From Bacillus taeanensis (GTDB taxonomy: Bacteria; Bacillota; Bacilli; Bacillales; UBA6769): a DNA stretch of 64,000 nucleotides. Location of the stretch: assembly GCF_003318295.1 (NCBI RefSeq), contig NZ_QOCW01000015.1:44170-108169 (forward strand). The letters are read 5' to 3'. Position numbers and translations under genes: made by a program. Shown here piece by piece: positions 17,993 through 28,017 of the stretch. The first letter of the stretch is position 1. Each line of letters begins with the position of its first letter. The notes under the pieces are model-generated. The model ran no database searches and had not been told where the DNA came from. It was given only the letters and a program-made list of their open reading frames with translations.

Positions 17993-19090
17993 TTACTCAG
18001 CTTGACTAATCCGTTCAATGGCTTCTTCAATCGTAATTACTTCTTTACGATAGGGATCTATGTACTTCGGATAAAGAATATAAGCTCCAGCAAATAATTC
18101 TTCCGTTGTGAGTTTCCTTTTTCTCCGTGTAACTAGTTGTCTGTCATCCGTTAATCCCCAGCCTGAATAAAACGGAGCACCTACAGTAGTTACTTTAATT
18201 CCACGAATTAATGCTTCAAAGCCTGATAAAGATGTAATCGTATAAACATGGTCAATCGTTTTTAGAGAATCAACAAGACTAAGCGGTTCTTCAATAACTT
18301 TTGCAATATCCTTAATTTCATTCGGATCTGACTGCTTCAACCGTCTCCCTGTTAATACATCGGGATGGGGTTTATAAATAATTTCAGCATCACTGTTTTC
18401 TTTACGTGCCAGTCTTACCAAATCGTTGTTTGTCCAACGCTTATCGCTGCCCATTTTGATAGAAGCATCATCTTCCACTTGACCGATAACGAGGACACGT
18501 TTTTTCGTCTTCGGCCCATATAGTTCTGCTATCTCTCTTTTTTTAACATGGTTATATTTGCTTATCCCAAGTTCATTCAACATTTTAATGCAGTGTACAG
18601 CTCTTTTAAGAAGAAGAGGATCATTATTAAAGTGATACGTATTTAACAACTCTTCTAAATCACTAGGCTTTGTGGAATCAAAGTACATTCCTTTCCAATC
18701 CATGCATAAAGAAAAGGGAGCGGTATGCATCGCTCCTAAGCCTACTGAACGTACAAATCCATCCTCTATACGCACTACTTGTATTCCATGTGTCTCAGCA
18801 TATTGGCTAATTTTCTTATCTTCTTTATAGCCCCAAACAACAAATATTTTATTTGGCGTTCTTTTAAACACAAAGGAAAGTCCCCACAGCTTTTCTGCGG
18901 CAGGAACAAAGACAACTTTATAAGTTGATAAATAAGACCTTATATAAGATTGCTTCCATTTAGAGACATTGAAAACAAAGGCAACTTTTTGTTTATCAGT
19001 ATGAAGTGGATTGATTGTCCACTGAATAAGTTTTACAAAAAGCTGTCCGGCATTTAACATGCTTTTTATAATTTGTTTAACCTTGCTCAT
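17993..19090 (-). CDS. Single-module KpsC paralogue (Capsule_synth family)
   Basis: A 365-residue protein closely resembling the first module of the adjacent KpsC-like protein: VVRIEDGFVRSVGLG, FDSTKPSDLEELLNTY, VLVIGQVEDDASIKMG, IIYKPHPDVLTGRR, YTITSLSGFEALIRGIKVTTVGAPFYSGWGLTDDR. It therefore looks like a tandem duplication of the N-terminal half, or the ancestor of that half. Its start overlaps the KpsT stop by four bases, so it is coupled to the transporter. In Gram-negative systems Kdo linker synthesis needs KpsC and KpsS only, so this third gene is extra. It may add a different linker sugar. Confidence 0.85.
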   Translation of the reverse strand: MSKVKQIIKSMLNAGQLFVKLIQWTINPLHTDKQKVAFVFNVSKWKQSYIRSYLSTYKVVFVPAAEKLWGLSFVFKRTPNKIFVVWGYKEDKKISQYAETHGIQVVRIEDGFVRSVGLGAMHTAPFSLCMDWKGMYFDSTKPSDLEELLNTYHFNNDPLLLKRAVHCIKMLNELGISKYNHVKKREIAELYGPKTKKRVLVIGQVEDDASIKMGSDKRWTNNDLVRLARKENSDAEIIYKPHPDVLTGRRLKQSDPNEIKDIAKVIEEPLSLVDSLKTIDHVYTITSLSGFEALIRGIKVTTVGAPFYSGWGLTDDRQLVTRRKRKLTTEELFAGAYILYPKYIDPYRKEVITIEEAIERISQAE

Positions 19091-19863
19091 TTAGCTGCAG
19101 CACTTTCCATGACTCTTGATTTCTTCTTTTTATTAACAATTTCTTCTTCATAAAATGCTAATGCTTCATTAAGCTCTCCTTCAAACAATTTCTTGCCTTT
19201 ATGAAGCACAATGCCTTTTTCACAAATATCTCTCATTTGACTGTTGCTGTGAGAAACAAACACAATCGTTTTTCCATGCAAATAGTCTTTTATTGCCGCT
19301 AGTGCTTTCTTTCTGAAAGAGGCATCCCCAACAGCTAATACTTCATCAAGGAGAACAATTTCCATATCAACATGAATCGCAATCGAAAAACCAAGCCGAA
19401 CTTTCATACCAGAAGAGTACATTTTGATTGGTGTATCAATAAAGTCTTCCAGTTCAGCAAATTCAATAATGTCATCAATGATTTCAGAAATTTGCTGTTC
19501 AGACAAACCTAGGATGGCGCCATTAATATAAATATTTTCTCGACCTGTCATTTCTTTATGAAAGCCAGCTCCAAGCTCAATAAGTCCGCCAATATTGCCG
19601 TTTATATTAATCTCACCTCTTGTTGGTGAAGTAACTCCTAAAATCAATTTAAGCAGTGTACTTTTTCCAGAACCATTGCCGCCGATTATCGCAACAGATT
19701 CACCTTTCTTAATCGATAAAGAAACATCTTTTAATGACCAATGATAATCCATGCCGCTCTTTTTTCCGAGCAGCTTATTGCGGATTTCTCGCAGCCCTTT
19801 TACTTTTCCAGACTTCGAATATCGTTTTCCTACATCTCTTAACTGTATCGCATAATCTTTCAT
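19087..19863 (-). CDS. kpsT: Capsule/teichoic-acid type ABC exporter ATPase (KpsT-like)
   Basis: ATP-binding subunit powering export of a lipid-linked polysaccharide. 258 residues with Walker A GGNGSGKSTLLKLI (about 61-74), the Q-loop region GLIELGAGFHKEMTGREN, signature YSSGMKVRLGFSIAI, Walker B IVLLDEVLAVGD and the H-loop VSHS. It lacks the long C-terminal carbohydrate-binding domain of Wzt, as KpsT does. An N-terminal extension before the ATPase (KRYSKSGKVKGLREIRNKLL) is typical for polysaccharide exporters and TagH. Context with KpsC/KpsS homologues favours capsule over teichoic acid. Confidence 0.92.
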   Translation of the reverse strand: MKDYAIQLRDVGKRYSKSGKVKGLREIRNKLLGKKSGMDYHWSLKDVSLSIKKGESVAIIGGNGSGKSTLLKLILGVTSPTRGEININGNIGGLIELGAGFHKEMTGRENIYINGAILGLSEQQISEIIDDIIEFAELEDFIDTPIKMYSSGMKVRLGFSIAIHVDMEIVLLDEVLAVGDASFRKKALAAIKDYLHGKTIVFVSHSNSQMRDICEKGIVLHKGKKLFEGELNEALAFYEEEIVNKKKKSRVMESAAAK

Positions 19864-19882
19864 ATAAAAAACCCCTACTTTT

Positions 19883-20704
19883 TTATATTACATCGGCAAA
19901 GTTTTTCTCAAGCTTCAAAAACGTAAACCATCCTATGAGTAATACAACCAATCCAAACACAAACGAATACGTTAATAATGTAAAATCAGGCAGTTGGTTG
20001 TGCAGAAGGGTGCGGCGATAACCATCAATAATTCCCGTCATCGGATTTAAAGCTAAATATGGCTGATACTGAATGGGTATAAAACTATAAGAATAAATAA
20101 TTGGACTTAAGTAAAACCATACTCTCATTACAAGCGGTGTTAGTAAGCCAATGTCGCGAACATACACATTGGTAGCCGCTAAAATAAACATAACCCCTAA
20201 CGTTAAAATCAATTGAACTGCAAAAATAAGAATGGCATAAAATGAGTTAACCCCCGGCATTACCCCATAATATAACATAAGAAGTAAAATACTAATGGAA
20301 GCAAATAAGAATGAAATCATTTCAGATACTAACTTCACAAAAACAAGCGCCGGTCGGTAAAAGTTCCTCTGCTTAATAATTCCCGCAAAGCCGGTAATAA
20401 TCTTTGGTGCCCCTCCAGCTGCCCCTGTAAAAAACCGCCACGGAATAATAGCAGCTGTTAAAAATAAAGGATATGGAAGTCCTTCACTTGGCAGTCTTAC
20501 AAAAAGAGAAAATACAACTGTTAAAATCATAATAAGAAATAACGGCTGAAGAATAATCCAAAGACCGCCTAAAATAGATTGTTTATATTGGGATTTTATT
20601 TCACGTTTTGTTAACACCCAAATAAAGTTTTGATTTTCTTTTATTTTTGACAAATGGTTGGATATCATGCTGAAACACCCTATTTTTTTGTATTTAAACT
20701 CCAT
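19883..20704 (-). CDS. kpsM: Polysaccharide ABC exporter permease (KpsM-like)
   Basis: ABC-2 family membrane subunit partnering the ATPase 20 bases downstream. About 273 residues with six predicted helices; the conserved cytoplasmic segment is LTKREIKSQYKQSILGGLWIILQPLF, and ALNPMTGIIDGYRRTLL near the end is a family hallmark shared with TagG/KpsM/Wzm. Start is uncertain: ATG 20704 has AAGG only four bases away, while ATG 20668 (MISNHLSKIKEN) has AGGGTG at good spacing. Moves the Kdo-linked lipid polymer across the single membrane; the polymer itself is unknown. Confidence 0.9.
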   Translation of the reverse strand: MEFKYKKIGCFSMISNHLSKIKENQNFIWVLTKREIKSQYKQSILGGLWIILQPLFLIMILTVVFSLFVRLPSEGLPYPLFLTAAIIPWRFFTGAAGGAPKIITGFAGIIKQRNFYRPALVFVKLVSEMISFLFASISILLLMLYYGVMPGVNSFYAILIFAVQLILTLGVMFILAATNVYVRDIGLLTPLVMRVWFYLSPIIYSYSFIPIQYQPYLALNPMTGIIDGYRRTLLHNQLPDFTLLTYSFVFGLVVLLIGWFTFLKLEKNFADVI

Positions 20705-20754
20705 CAAACCTTAAAATGGAGCGGATCGTTTGTACAGTATCATAACAAGAAAAA

Positions 20755-20783
20755 AGCAGGTATCTGCACCTGCATTGTTTCAT
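20755..20783 (-). terminator. Terminator after the HIT gene
   Basis: On the minus strand GCAGGTGCAGATACCTGCTT followed by a T-run forms a 6-base-pair GC-rich hairpin between the HIT stop codon and the KpsM start. The transporter operon may thus have its own promoter in 20705-20754 or depend on read-through. Confidence 0.65.
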
Positions 20784-20883
20784 AAAAACGAGTATTAGCA
20801 AGTGAATTAAGAGCTAACATGCTGATTTCTAAGAGAAGTTTTCTTTGTAAACTGGGGTATATCCTAAAAAACTATCCCAAACT

Positions 20884-21324
20884 TTAGCCGATCTCTGTTA
20901 GGTGCTGCTTAATTTTTGCTATTTTCTCCACATAAAACTCTTCACTCATTATATGTTCATTATTTTTTACTTTCTGTTGAGTCGCCTGCTCAATTAACGG
21001 AAGGCCCTTCACGTCACTGCCCTCTTCTCTTGGGATAAGATGAAAATGGAGGTGACGAACCGCTTCACTAATTGTGACCACATACAGTCTATCAATGTTG
21101 GTTTCTTTCTTTACAGCAGCTTCGGCTTTTTGAATGAGCATGCCGATTTCTGAAAGTTCATCAGCCGTTAATTCAGCCCAGTTCTCAACGTGGCGCTTCG
21201 GCTCAATATATAAATAGCCTAGAAGCTGAGAATCGAGGGGACCGTGGGTGATCACCCAATGGTCTGTTTCATGTAGTGCGTCTTGTAGATTGCTGTGTTT
21301 TGTACATATTGGACAATTACTCAC
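20884..21324 (-). CDS. HIT-family nucleotide hydrolase/transferase
   Basis: A 146-residue histidine-triad protein with the catalytic motif HLHFHLIP near residue 96 and an N-terminal CPIC pair that may bind zinc. HIT proteins hydrolyse nucleoside phosphoramidates or dinucleotides, or transfer nucleotides. The start is GTG at 21324 with no clear ribosome site, because the right end of a TnpB element lies only about 20 bases upstream; the original promoter or leader was probably displaced. It sits inside the capsule cluster but has no recognised place in Kdo metabolism. Confidence 0.85.
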   Translation of the reverse strand: MSNCPICTKHSNLQDALHETDHWVITHGPLDSQLLGYLYIEPKRHVENWAELTADELSEIGMLIQKAEAAVKKETNIDRLYVVTISEAVRHLHFHLIPREEGSDVKGLPLIEQATQQKVKNNEHIMSEEFYVEKIAKIKQHLTEIG

Positions 21325-21488
21325 GATTCCGCATCTGCTACTAAAAACATAGACAAAAGTGTTTGTTTACGTCTATGCTAGATCGTTTCTTGCTTCTACG
21401 TGTCCTGCTTCGCCACTTGCTCGCTACCACAGTCTGTATGACACTCCGCAAGCGTTAATTCCGATGTAGCCCACCGTACATATATACC

Positions 21489-22652
21489 TTATCGTGTGGT
21501 GACAATGGTATATTCTGCTGCATATTTCAAATTCAGACTTGCGTTAAAGTCCCGATCTAATTCCATGTCGCAGTTGTCACATTTAAAAACTCGCTCTGAT
21601 AAACTAAGCTCAACTTTCTTAAATCCACAGCAAGAACACGTTTTAGAGCTAGGATAAAAACGATCAACCATTCGAAGTTCGATTTCATGTTCCCTGCATT
21701 TTGAAGTTAACCACTGTTTAAAGCGATAGAATTTCTGTTTACGGATCGAATCAGATAAATGACGATTCTTCATCATTCCTTTAACGTTTAAGTCTTCGAT
21801 TGTAATATACTTTGGCTTGGCTTTTACCAAAGAATTGACGACAGTTCTAACATATTCTTCTCGAATATTCGTTAATCGAGCATGAATTTTTTGAAGACGT
21901 AACAAGTTTTTGTCGATGTTCGCTCTCTTTTTAGCAGCAGTTTCACCACCTTTCTTTTTTAGGTTTTCGTATTTGCGAGATAGAGAACGCTGCTCGCGCT
22001 TTAATTTCTTTTCGATTTTCTTAACGTGAAGAGTCTTGTTGATATTTCCAAAATTCTCATGATGACTGCATACAGAAAAATCTTTTATCCCTAAGTCAAC
22101 ACCAATTCCATCGTTTGTGTTCATTTGATTATTTTTTGCGTCTACTTCACACAACACAGAAACATAATATCTTCCTGCTTTATGTGAAACAGTTCCACTT
22201 TTCACGATTGCATTTGTTGGGATATAACCATACTCTTTAACCTTCATCCATCCAATCGTAGGAATCTTTACTCGATGACGTTCAACCGTCCAGTCCGTTT
22301 TGTTATTTTTAGGAAAATAGGCTTTTACATCTTGATTCTTCTTTTTCTTAAATCGAGGGAACTTAGTTAACCCCTTAAAAAAATTCTTAAAGGCCCTTTC
22401 AGCATTCATCGCAGATTGTTTGACAGCTTTACTTGAAACGTCTTTAATCCATTGGTCGGCTTGTTTTGTGTGTACATTGTTTAACCACTTTGAAAAATCA
22501 TAACCACTCATGAATTTTTTTTCTTTCTCATGGGTTTCTTTGTTTTTGGATAAATACAAATTATAAACGTATCGACAGACACCAATGGTTTGTTTAATCT
22601 TCTGCTCTTGCTGTTCCGTTGGGTTGATTTCCACTTTGTAAGCTTTTTTCAT
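21489..22652 (-). CDS. tnpB: TnpB RNA-guided nuclease of element 1
   Basis: A 387-residue TnpB. In other systems TnpB cuts DNA guided by an RNA made from the element's right end. All catalytic parts are present: RuvC-I Asp in GIGVDLGIKDFSVCS, RuvC-II Glu in ITIEDLNVKGMM, a four-Cys zinc ribbon CSCCGF...CDNC, and RuvC-III Asp in ELDRDFNASLNL. The N-terminal helix-turn-helix-like region (PTEQQEQKIKQTIGVCRYVYN) is typical. I chose ATG 22652 because AAAGGAGTGAGAGT precedes it. The last residues run to the stop at 21489. It appears intact. Confidence 0.95.
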   Translation of the reverse strand: MKKAYKVEINPTEQQEQKIKQTIGVCRYVYNLYLSKNKETHEKEKKFMSGYDFSKWLNNVHTKQADQWIKDVSSKAVKQSAMNAERAFKNFFKGLTKFPRFKKKKNQDVKAYFPKNNKTDWTVERHRVKIPTIGWMKVKEYGYIPTNAIVKSGTVSHKAGRYYVSVLCEVDAKNNQMNTNDGIGVDLGIKDFSVCSHHENFGNINKTLHVKKIEKKLKREQRSLSRKYENLKKKGGETAAKKRANIDKNLLRLQKIHARLTNIREEYVRTVVNSLVKAKPKYITIEDLNVKGMMKNRHLSDSIRKQKFYRFKQWLTSKCREHEIELRMVDRFYPSSKTCSCCGFKKVELSLSERVFKCDNCDMELDRDFNASLNLKYAAEYTIVTTR

Positions 22653-22690
22653 ACTCTCACTCCTTTCTTGTACATTAATTTTCTGCACAG

Positions 22691-22723
22691 TTGTATTGTA
22701 CGGTATTTTTGTGTACGATACAA
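22691..22723. promoter_or_regulatory. Palindromic operator between tnpB and the RHH gene
   Basis: Arms TTGTATTGTACG (22691-22702) and TGTACGATACAA (22712-22723) match in 10 of 12 positions around a 9-base spacer. The left arm contains TACAAT on the minus strand, a plausible -10 for tnpB; the right arm is just upstream of the RHH ribosome site. A dimeric regulator bound here would control both genes. Confidence 0.6.
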
Positions 22724-22740
22724 GTAAAAGGAGTGATAAT

Positions 22741-22893
22741 ATGAGTGATAAAAGAGTAAGGATTGATATGCGTATTCCAGAATCAATATTAAAAAAGATA
22801 GAAGATTACCAACAGGATCAAGGAATAACAACAAGAACATCTGCTATATTAGAATTAATACGAAAAGGATTAAATGATGACAAACGTATATAA
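22741..22893 (+). CDS. Small ribbon-helix-helix DNA-binding protein of element 1
   Basis: Fifty residues, start ATG 22741 after AAAGGAGTGATAAT. The sequence VRIDMRIPESILKKIEDY followed by TRTSAILELIRKGL is a CopG/Arc-type ribbon-helix-helix: an N-terminal beta strand and two helices, dimeric in all studied cases. It is encoded divergently from tnpB and its stop codon lies within the terminal hairpin of the element, so it is part of the mobile unit. Its likely job is to repress tnpB and itself through the palindrome between them; this is an inference from layout. Confidence 0.75.
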   Translation: MSDKRVRIDMRIPESILKKIEDYQQDQGITTRTSAILELIRKGLNDDKRI

Positions 22894-22963
22894 ACACGTT
22901 TGTCTATTTTTGTACACATTGTTCCATTTTTTTGCTAACTACAAACAACTCCTTTACTTGCTT

Positions 22964-23488
22964 TTATTGAGTGACTTTTACTTTGCCGCCAAGATAATCA
23001 GAAAGCAGTGCATTATAATCACATTGAAGTGCTAAAAGATGATCAAGTATTTCTCGTACAGCACCCTCGCCGCCGTTTAACTTTGCGATATACTTCACAT
23101 GCTCTTTCACAAATGGTACGGCATTGTTTGGGGCAGCCGGAAAGCCAACATTTTGCAGAATTGGCAGGTCATTAATATCATCACCAATATAACAAATTTC
23201 ATCCGAATCAATGTGCAGTTCTGCTTTTAGTTCTTCAAGAACAGTTAATTTATCATGAATGCCTTGGTAGACATAATCAATTTTTAATTCATTGGCACGC
23301 TTTTCAACGGACGGAGAGTTTCTGCCGGTAATAATTGCGATTTTCACGCCAGTATAGCGGGCAAGACTAATGCCCATGCCGTCTTGTGTGTGAAAAGCTT
23401 TATATTCTTCACGATCAGAACCAATATACAATTTACCGTCTGTTAATACACCGTCAACATCTAGTACTACTAGTTTAATAGCTTTCAT
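22964..23488 (-). CDS. kdsC: Kdo-8-phosphate phosphatase
   Basis: HAD-family phosphatase (C0 subclass, no cap) that removes phosphate from Kdo-8-phosphate to give free Kdo. 174 residues, matching the family. Motif I is LDVDGVLTDGKLYIG, motif II AIITGRNS, motif III lysine in HDKLTVLEEL and motif IV YIGDDINDLPIL; LNGGEGAVREILD at the C-terminus is a KdsC signature for the tetramer active site. It follows kdsD by 12 bases. Paired with KdsD, KdsA and KdsB it completes the Kdo route. Confidence 0.95.
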   Translation of the reverse strand: MKAIKLVVLDVDGVLTDGKLYIGSDREEYKAFHTQDGMGISLARYTGVKIAIITGRNSPSVEKRANELKIDYVYQGIHDKLTVLEELKAELHIDSDEICYIGDDINDLPILQNVGFPAAPNNAVPFVKEHVKYIAKLNGGEGAVREILDHLLALQCDYNALLSDYLGGKVKVTQ

Positions 23489-23500
23489 ATCGAAAACCTC

Positions 23501-24475
23501 CTATAACCCAAGCATCATTAGGTCATGAATATGAAGCATACCAACTGGGCGATTTTCTTCATCAAGAATCGGCAGTACGTTAATTTTACGCTCTTCCATA
23601 AGCGTAAGAGCTTCACTTGCAAGCGCACCGCTTCGAATAATGACAGGGGTTAGGTTGCATAAATCATCGACTTTATGATCTAAAATATCATGTGATAATG
23701 TGAACGCACGGCGAATATCACCATCTGTTAAAATACCAACTAATCTATTATCCTCATCAACAATAGAAGTTGCCCCTAACCCTTGGGCTGTCATTTGGAA
23801 CAGTGAATCTTTCACTGTTTCCCCGCTAAATACCATTGGATTTTTCCGAGTCGTTGCCAATACATCATCTACAGTTAATAATAGCTTTCTTCCAAGTGAT
23901 CCAGCCGGATGATAAAGCGCAAAATCTTCCGGTTGAAATCTTCTTGCTTCAAGAAGCGCAACCGCAATTGCATCGCCTAACGCAAGCGTAACAGTTGTAC
24001 TCGTTGTTGGCGCAAGTCCCAGCGGACATGCTTCTTTCACGTTACCAAGACATAACACCACATCTGCTTTTCGACCAAGCGTTGAATCTGGATTTTTTAC
24101 AATCGCAATCAATTTCGCACCAATTCTTTTAATGGAAGGAAGAAGGTTTAACACTTCATCGCTTTCACCACTGTTTGAAATCGCAATTACAACATCGTTC
24201 GGTGTAACCATGCCGAGATCGCCATGCAGTCCTTCTGAAGGATGCAGATAAAGAGAAGGTGTGCCGGTACTTGCAAATGTGGCATTAATTTTACGTCCAA
24301 TAATACCAGACTTGCCAATGCCCGTAATGACCACTCTCCCGCTGCATCCTAGAATTAGATTAATCGCATCTGAAACGGATTCTCCAATTGAATCACGTAA
24401 GTCCAAAATTCCCTGTGCTTCTTTTTCTAATACTTCCTTGACACTTTGAGTATAGTCTGTCTTCATTTTGAGCAT
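23501..24475 (-). CDS. kdsD: D-arabinose-5-phosphate isomerase
   Basis: Converts ribulose 5-phosphate to arabinose 5-phosphate, the first step toward Kdo. 324 residues: an N-terminal SIS domain (VVITGIGKSGIIGRKINATFASTGTPSLYLHPSEGLHGDLGMV, with the active-site Lys, Glu and His) at about 40-190, then two CBS motifs (about 210-265 and 275-324, GILTDGDIRRAF, ERKINVLPILDEENRPVGMLHIHDLMMLGL). This SIS-CBS-CBS layout is that of KdsD/GutQ/KpsF. Start ATG 24475 follows AAAGGGG. In capsule clusters the KpsF name is also used. Confidence 0.95.
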   Translation of the reverse strand: MLKMKTDYTQSVKEVLEKEAQGILDLRDSIGESVSDAINLILGCSGRVVITGIGKSGIIGRKINATFASTGTPSLYLHPSEGLHGDLGMVTPNDVVIAISNSGESDEVLNLLPSIKRIGAKLIAIVKNPDSTLGRKADVVLCLGNVKEACPLGLAPTTSTTVTLALGDAIAVALLEARRFQPEDFALYHPAGSLGRKLLLTVDDVLATTRKNPMVFSGETVKDSLFQMTAQGLGATSIVDEDNRLVGILTDGDIRRAFTLSHDILDHKVDDLCNLTPVIIRSGALASEALTLMEERKINVLPILDEENRPVGMLHIHDLMMLGL

Positions 24476-24497
24476 TAATGCAAGTCCCCTTTATTGT

Positions 24498-26049
<1,552 letters not shown>

Positions 26050-26154
26050 GTTTTCACGCTCCTAACAAAATCTTATTATAAAGACTCCTTGATCAAAATA
26101 AAAGGCGAAAAGTCATTTTTTTACAAGTTTTTTTTACATTGAGGGAAAAAATGT

Positions 26155-27480
26155 TCAAGAAAGCGTTTCAAGTCGATCAGCGACATTTTTAGCTGTCACA
26201 CGACTCGGTGAATTAATTGTTCCTTCTATTTGATATTCAAATCTTAAATAGTAGAGAAATTGATCAATTCGCTTCTTGTTTATTTTTTCTTTTAACGCAG
26301 AAACTAATGTTTCTCCAAGCTTTTCTGGATGTTTGCAATGTGTGACAATGCCGTTTATATTGTAAAACGCATTTCCAAGTGTAATTACTTTTTTATGTTT
26401 TGAAAGGGCCTCAATTCCAACTGTTGAATTAACCGTAATAACTGCAAGCGCCTTTTCGATTAACGTATGAATGTTATATTTTTGAATAAACACAACATCT
26501 TTGCTGTTTTGATAAGCTTTTTTTAGCTGTTTGTAATTATTACGAGCCATATCTTCTGGATGCTCTTTCACAATGATTCTTATATTGCGATTTTCTGTTT
26601 CATTTAAGTGTTTAACTGCCGCAAGTACGGTTTCGAGTAATTGCTCCATCGTTTGGATATGAGGGGAGTTATAGAAAATTTGGGTATCCCGCGAAACTTG
26701 AAATGGCAAGAAAATATATTCCTCTTCTAAATTTAACTCATTTGATTTTCGATACTTAAATGTTTTCTTAAATGTGAAATATTTGACTGCCTGCCAAAAA
26801 GTGATGTGTACATACAGCTTTGGCGCAATGTGTAAGAAGCTGCCAAACATGCTTAATCCTTTTACAAAAGCGATACGGACAAGATCTTCCTTCGTCCGTT
26901 TCAGCAGTGCTTTGTTTTCCGGCTTAAACAAATAATCTTTGAGCCGCTTTTTATTAACAGATAGCGAATCATAAAATTCAAGATTCTGCGGCACAGATGC
27001 ATTCGCATTAATGCCTTTTGCATCACATGTAATCGTATAAGGACGAAAAAGACCATCTTCAAAATAAACTGTCGTTAACCCTCGTTTATCCGCAATCACT
27101 TTCGTAACTTGATCAATCCAATGATAGCCGTTAAATAAACAAACCACATCTATTTTGTTTTCTTGTATATAGTGATCAATGTAGTACATATATCTTTTAT
27201 ACATAGTTAATTCTTTTTTCGCTACGGTCTTTTTGAGTATCTTTTTTTTGTACGTAATATTATAAATAGGAAGATCTAGAAGGTCTTCATCTGTTATTGA
27301 ATATTGTTTCTTTGAGACATGAAACGGGGCAAACGTTGTTTTAATAGCGCTGTTAAAAAGCAGTTCACCAAGTTCAAACTTAATTTGATGACACTGATGA
27401 CCTCGTTTAATGAGTTCTTCTGCCGCATCTATAAAAAAATGCTTATTTCGATTTCCCCTAAGAAATAAATAATTCGTCAT
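26155..27480 (-). CDS. kpsS: KpsS-like Kdo transferase
   Basis: About 441 residues starting at ATG 27480, preceded by GGAGGTAGTA. It resembles KpsS, which adds the first Kdo to phosphatidylglycerol. The N-terminus YLFLRGNRNKHFFIDAAEELIKRGHQCHQIKFELGELLF parallels the KpsS pattern of a phosphate-binding loop followed by GD-type residues; VVCLFNGYHWIDQVTKVIADKRGLTTVYFEDGLFRPYTIT and FLPFQVSRDTQIFYNSP, then IRIIVKEHPED and ITVNSTVGIEALSKHKKVITLGNAFYN match the Capsule_synth family. First gene of the Kdo/Kps operon. Kdo transfer is inferred from family plus neighbours. Confidence 0.87.
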   Translation of the reverse strand: MTNYLFLRGNRNKHFFIDAAEELIKRGHQCHQIKFELGELLFNSAIKTTFAPFHVSKKQYSITDEDLLDLPIYNITYKKKILKKTVAKKELTMYKRYMYYIDHYIQENKIDVVCLFNGYHWIDQVTKVIADKRGLTTVYFEDGLFRPYTITCDAKGINANASVPQNLEFYDSLSVNKKRLKDYLFKPENKALLKRTKEDLVRIAFVKGLSMFGSFLHIAPKLYVHITFWQAVKYFTFKKTFKYRKSNELNLEEEYIFLPFQVSRDTQIFYNSPHIQTMEQLLETVLAAVKHLNETENRNIRIIVKEHPEDMARNNYKQLKKAYQNSKDVVFIQKYNIHTLIEKALAVITVNSTVGIEALSKHKKVITLGNAFYNINGIVTHCKHPEKLGETLVSALKEKINKKRIDQFLYYLRFEYQIEGTINSPSRVTAKNVADRLETLS

Positions 27481-28017
27481 TACTACCTCCGACCTTGCCC
27501 TTGCTTTCATGCTGCAATCACCATTATTATGCAAACAAAATCATAGTAACGATACGGTTACTACAAGTGAATAATTGAAATTTCATTAGAAAAGAAGGCT
27601 TGTCTGGGCGCTAATTTTTAACGGCATACCTTAGTTTTTTTATGTGTAGTTCTTTCATTATCTAACAAAGTTAAACTTTCCTTAAATGTAAAAAGCGCTG
27701 TTTTTTTCCAGTCAAAAAAATTCAATTTATTATAGCATACTAATTCATTAATTTCCAAATTCCATTTACAAATTTCAACATGATAAGAAATAAATGAGCC
27801 AACATATTTCATAAATAATAAGAGAAGTTATTGTAGATCTTTATTTTTTACACAATTGGAAAATAATGAAATATACTATTGTACTTTGTTATTTCCAAAA
27901 AATGTTGTTGGAAAAACAGAATATTTCCCTTATAATTTCAACTAGAACTGAAAAACCAGTTTCTTATATTATTGGCAAAAAATTTACTATCTTTTATAGT
28001 GAAGGAGAAGACTGTTA
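27481..28017. other. Divergent intergenic region between kpsS and LCP genes
   Basis: It is strongly AT-rich. A candidate sigma-A promoter for the LCP gene is TTTACA (27847-27852) and TATACT (27872-27877), 19 bases apart. An inverted repeat TTTCCAA/TTGGAAA spans 27892-27914. No confident gene is present; a minus-strand frame at 27618-27812 has no ribosome site or recognisable protein. Confidence 0.4.

Larger units (their letters stand above)
21340..22914. mobile_element. TnpB element with ribbon-helix-helix gene (element 1)
   Basis: Ends are defined by related inverted sequences: AAACACGTTTGTCTAT at 22892-22907 (plus strand) and AAACACTTTTGTCTAT at 21349-21364 (minus strand), reading outward. 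Each end also has a hairpin: GACAAACG/CACGTTTGTC at 22879-22904 and CATAGAC/GTCTATG at 21348-21377. The element carries tnpB and a divergent small DNA-binding gene, but no TnpA. Bases 21350-21488, after tnpB, are the expected location of the right-end omega RNA. It separates kdsC from the HIT gene. Confidence 0.75.

Noticed and set aside
19087..20704. KpsM/KpsT pair as the teichoic acid exporter TagG/TagH
   Set aside because: Sequence alone allows it, but the immediate kpsC/kpsS/kds neighbours and absence of tag genes favour capsule export.
27618..27812. Minus-strand frame of 64 codons between kpsS and the LCP gene
   Set aside because: AT-rich intergenic DNA, no ribosome site and no protein-like features; it covers the probable LCP promoter side.
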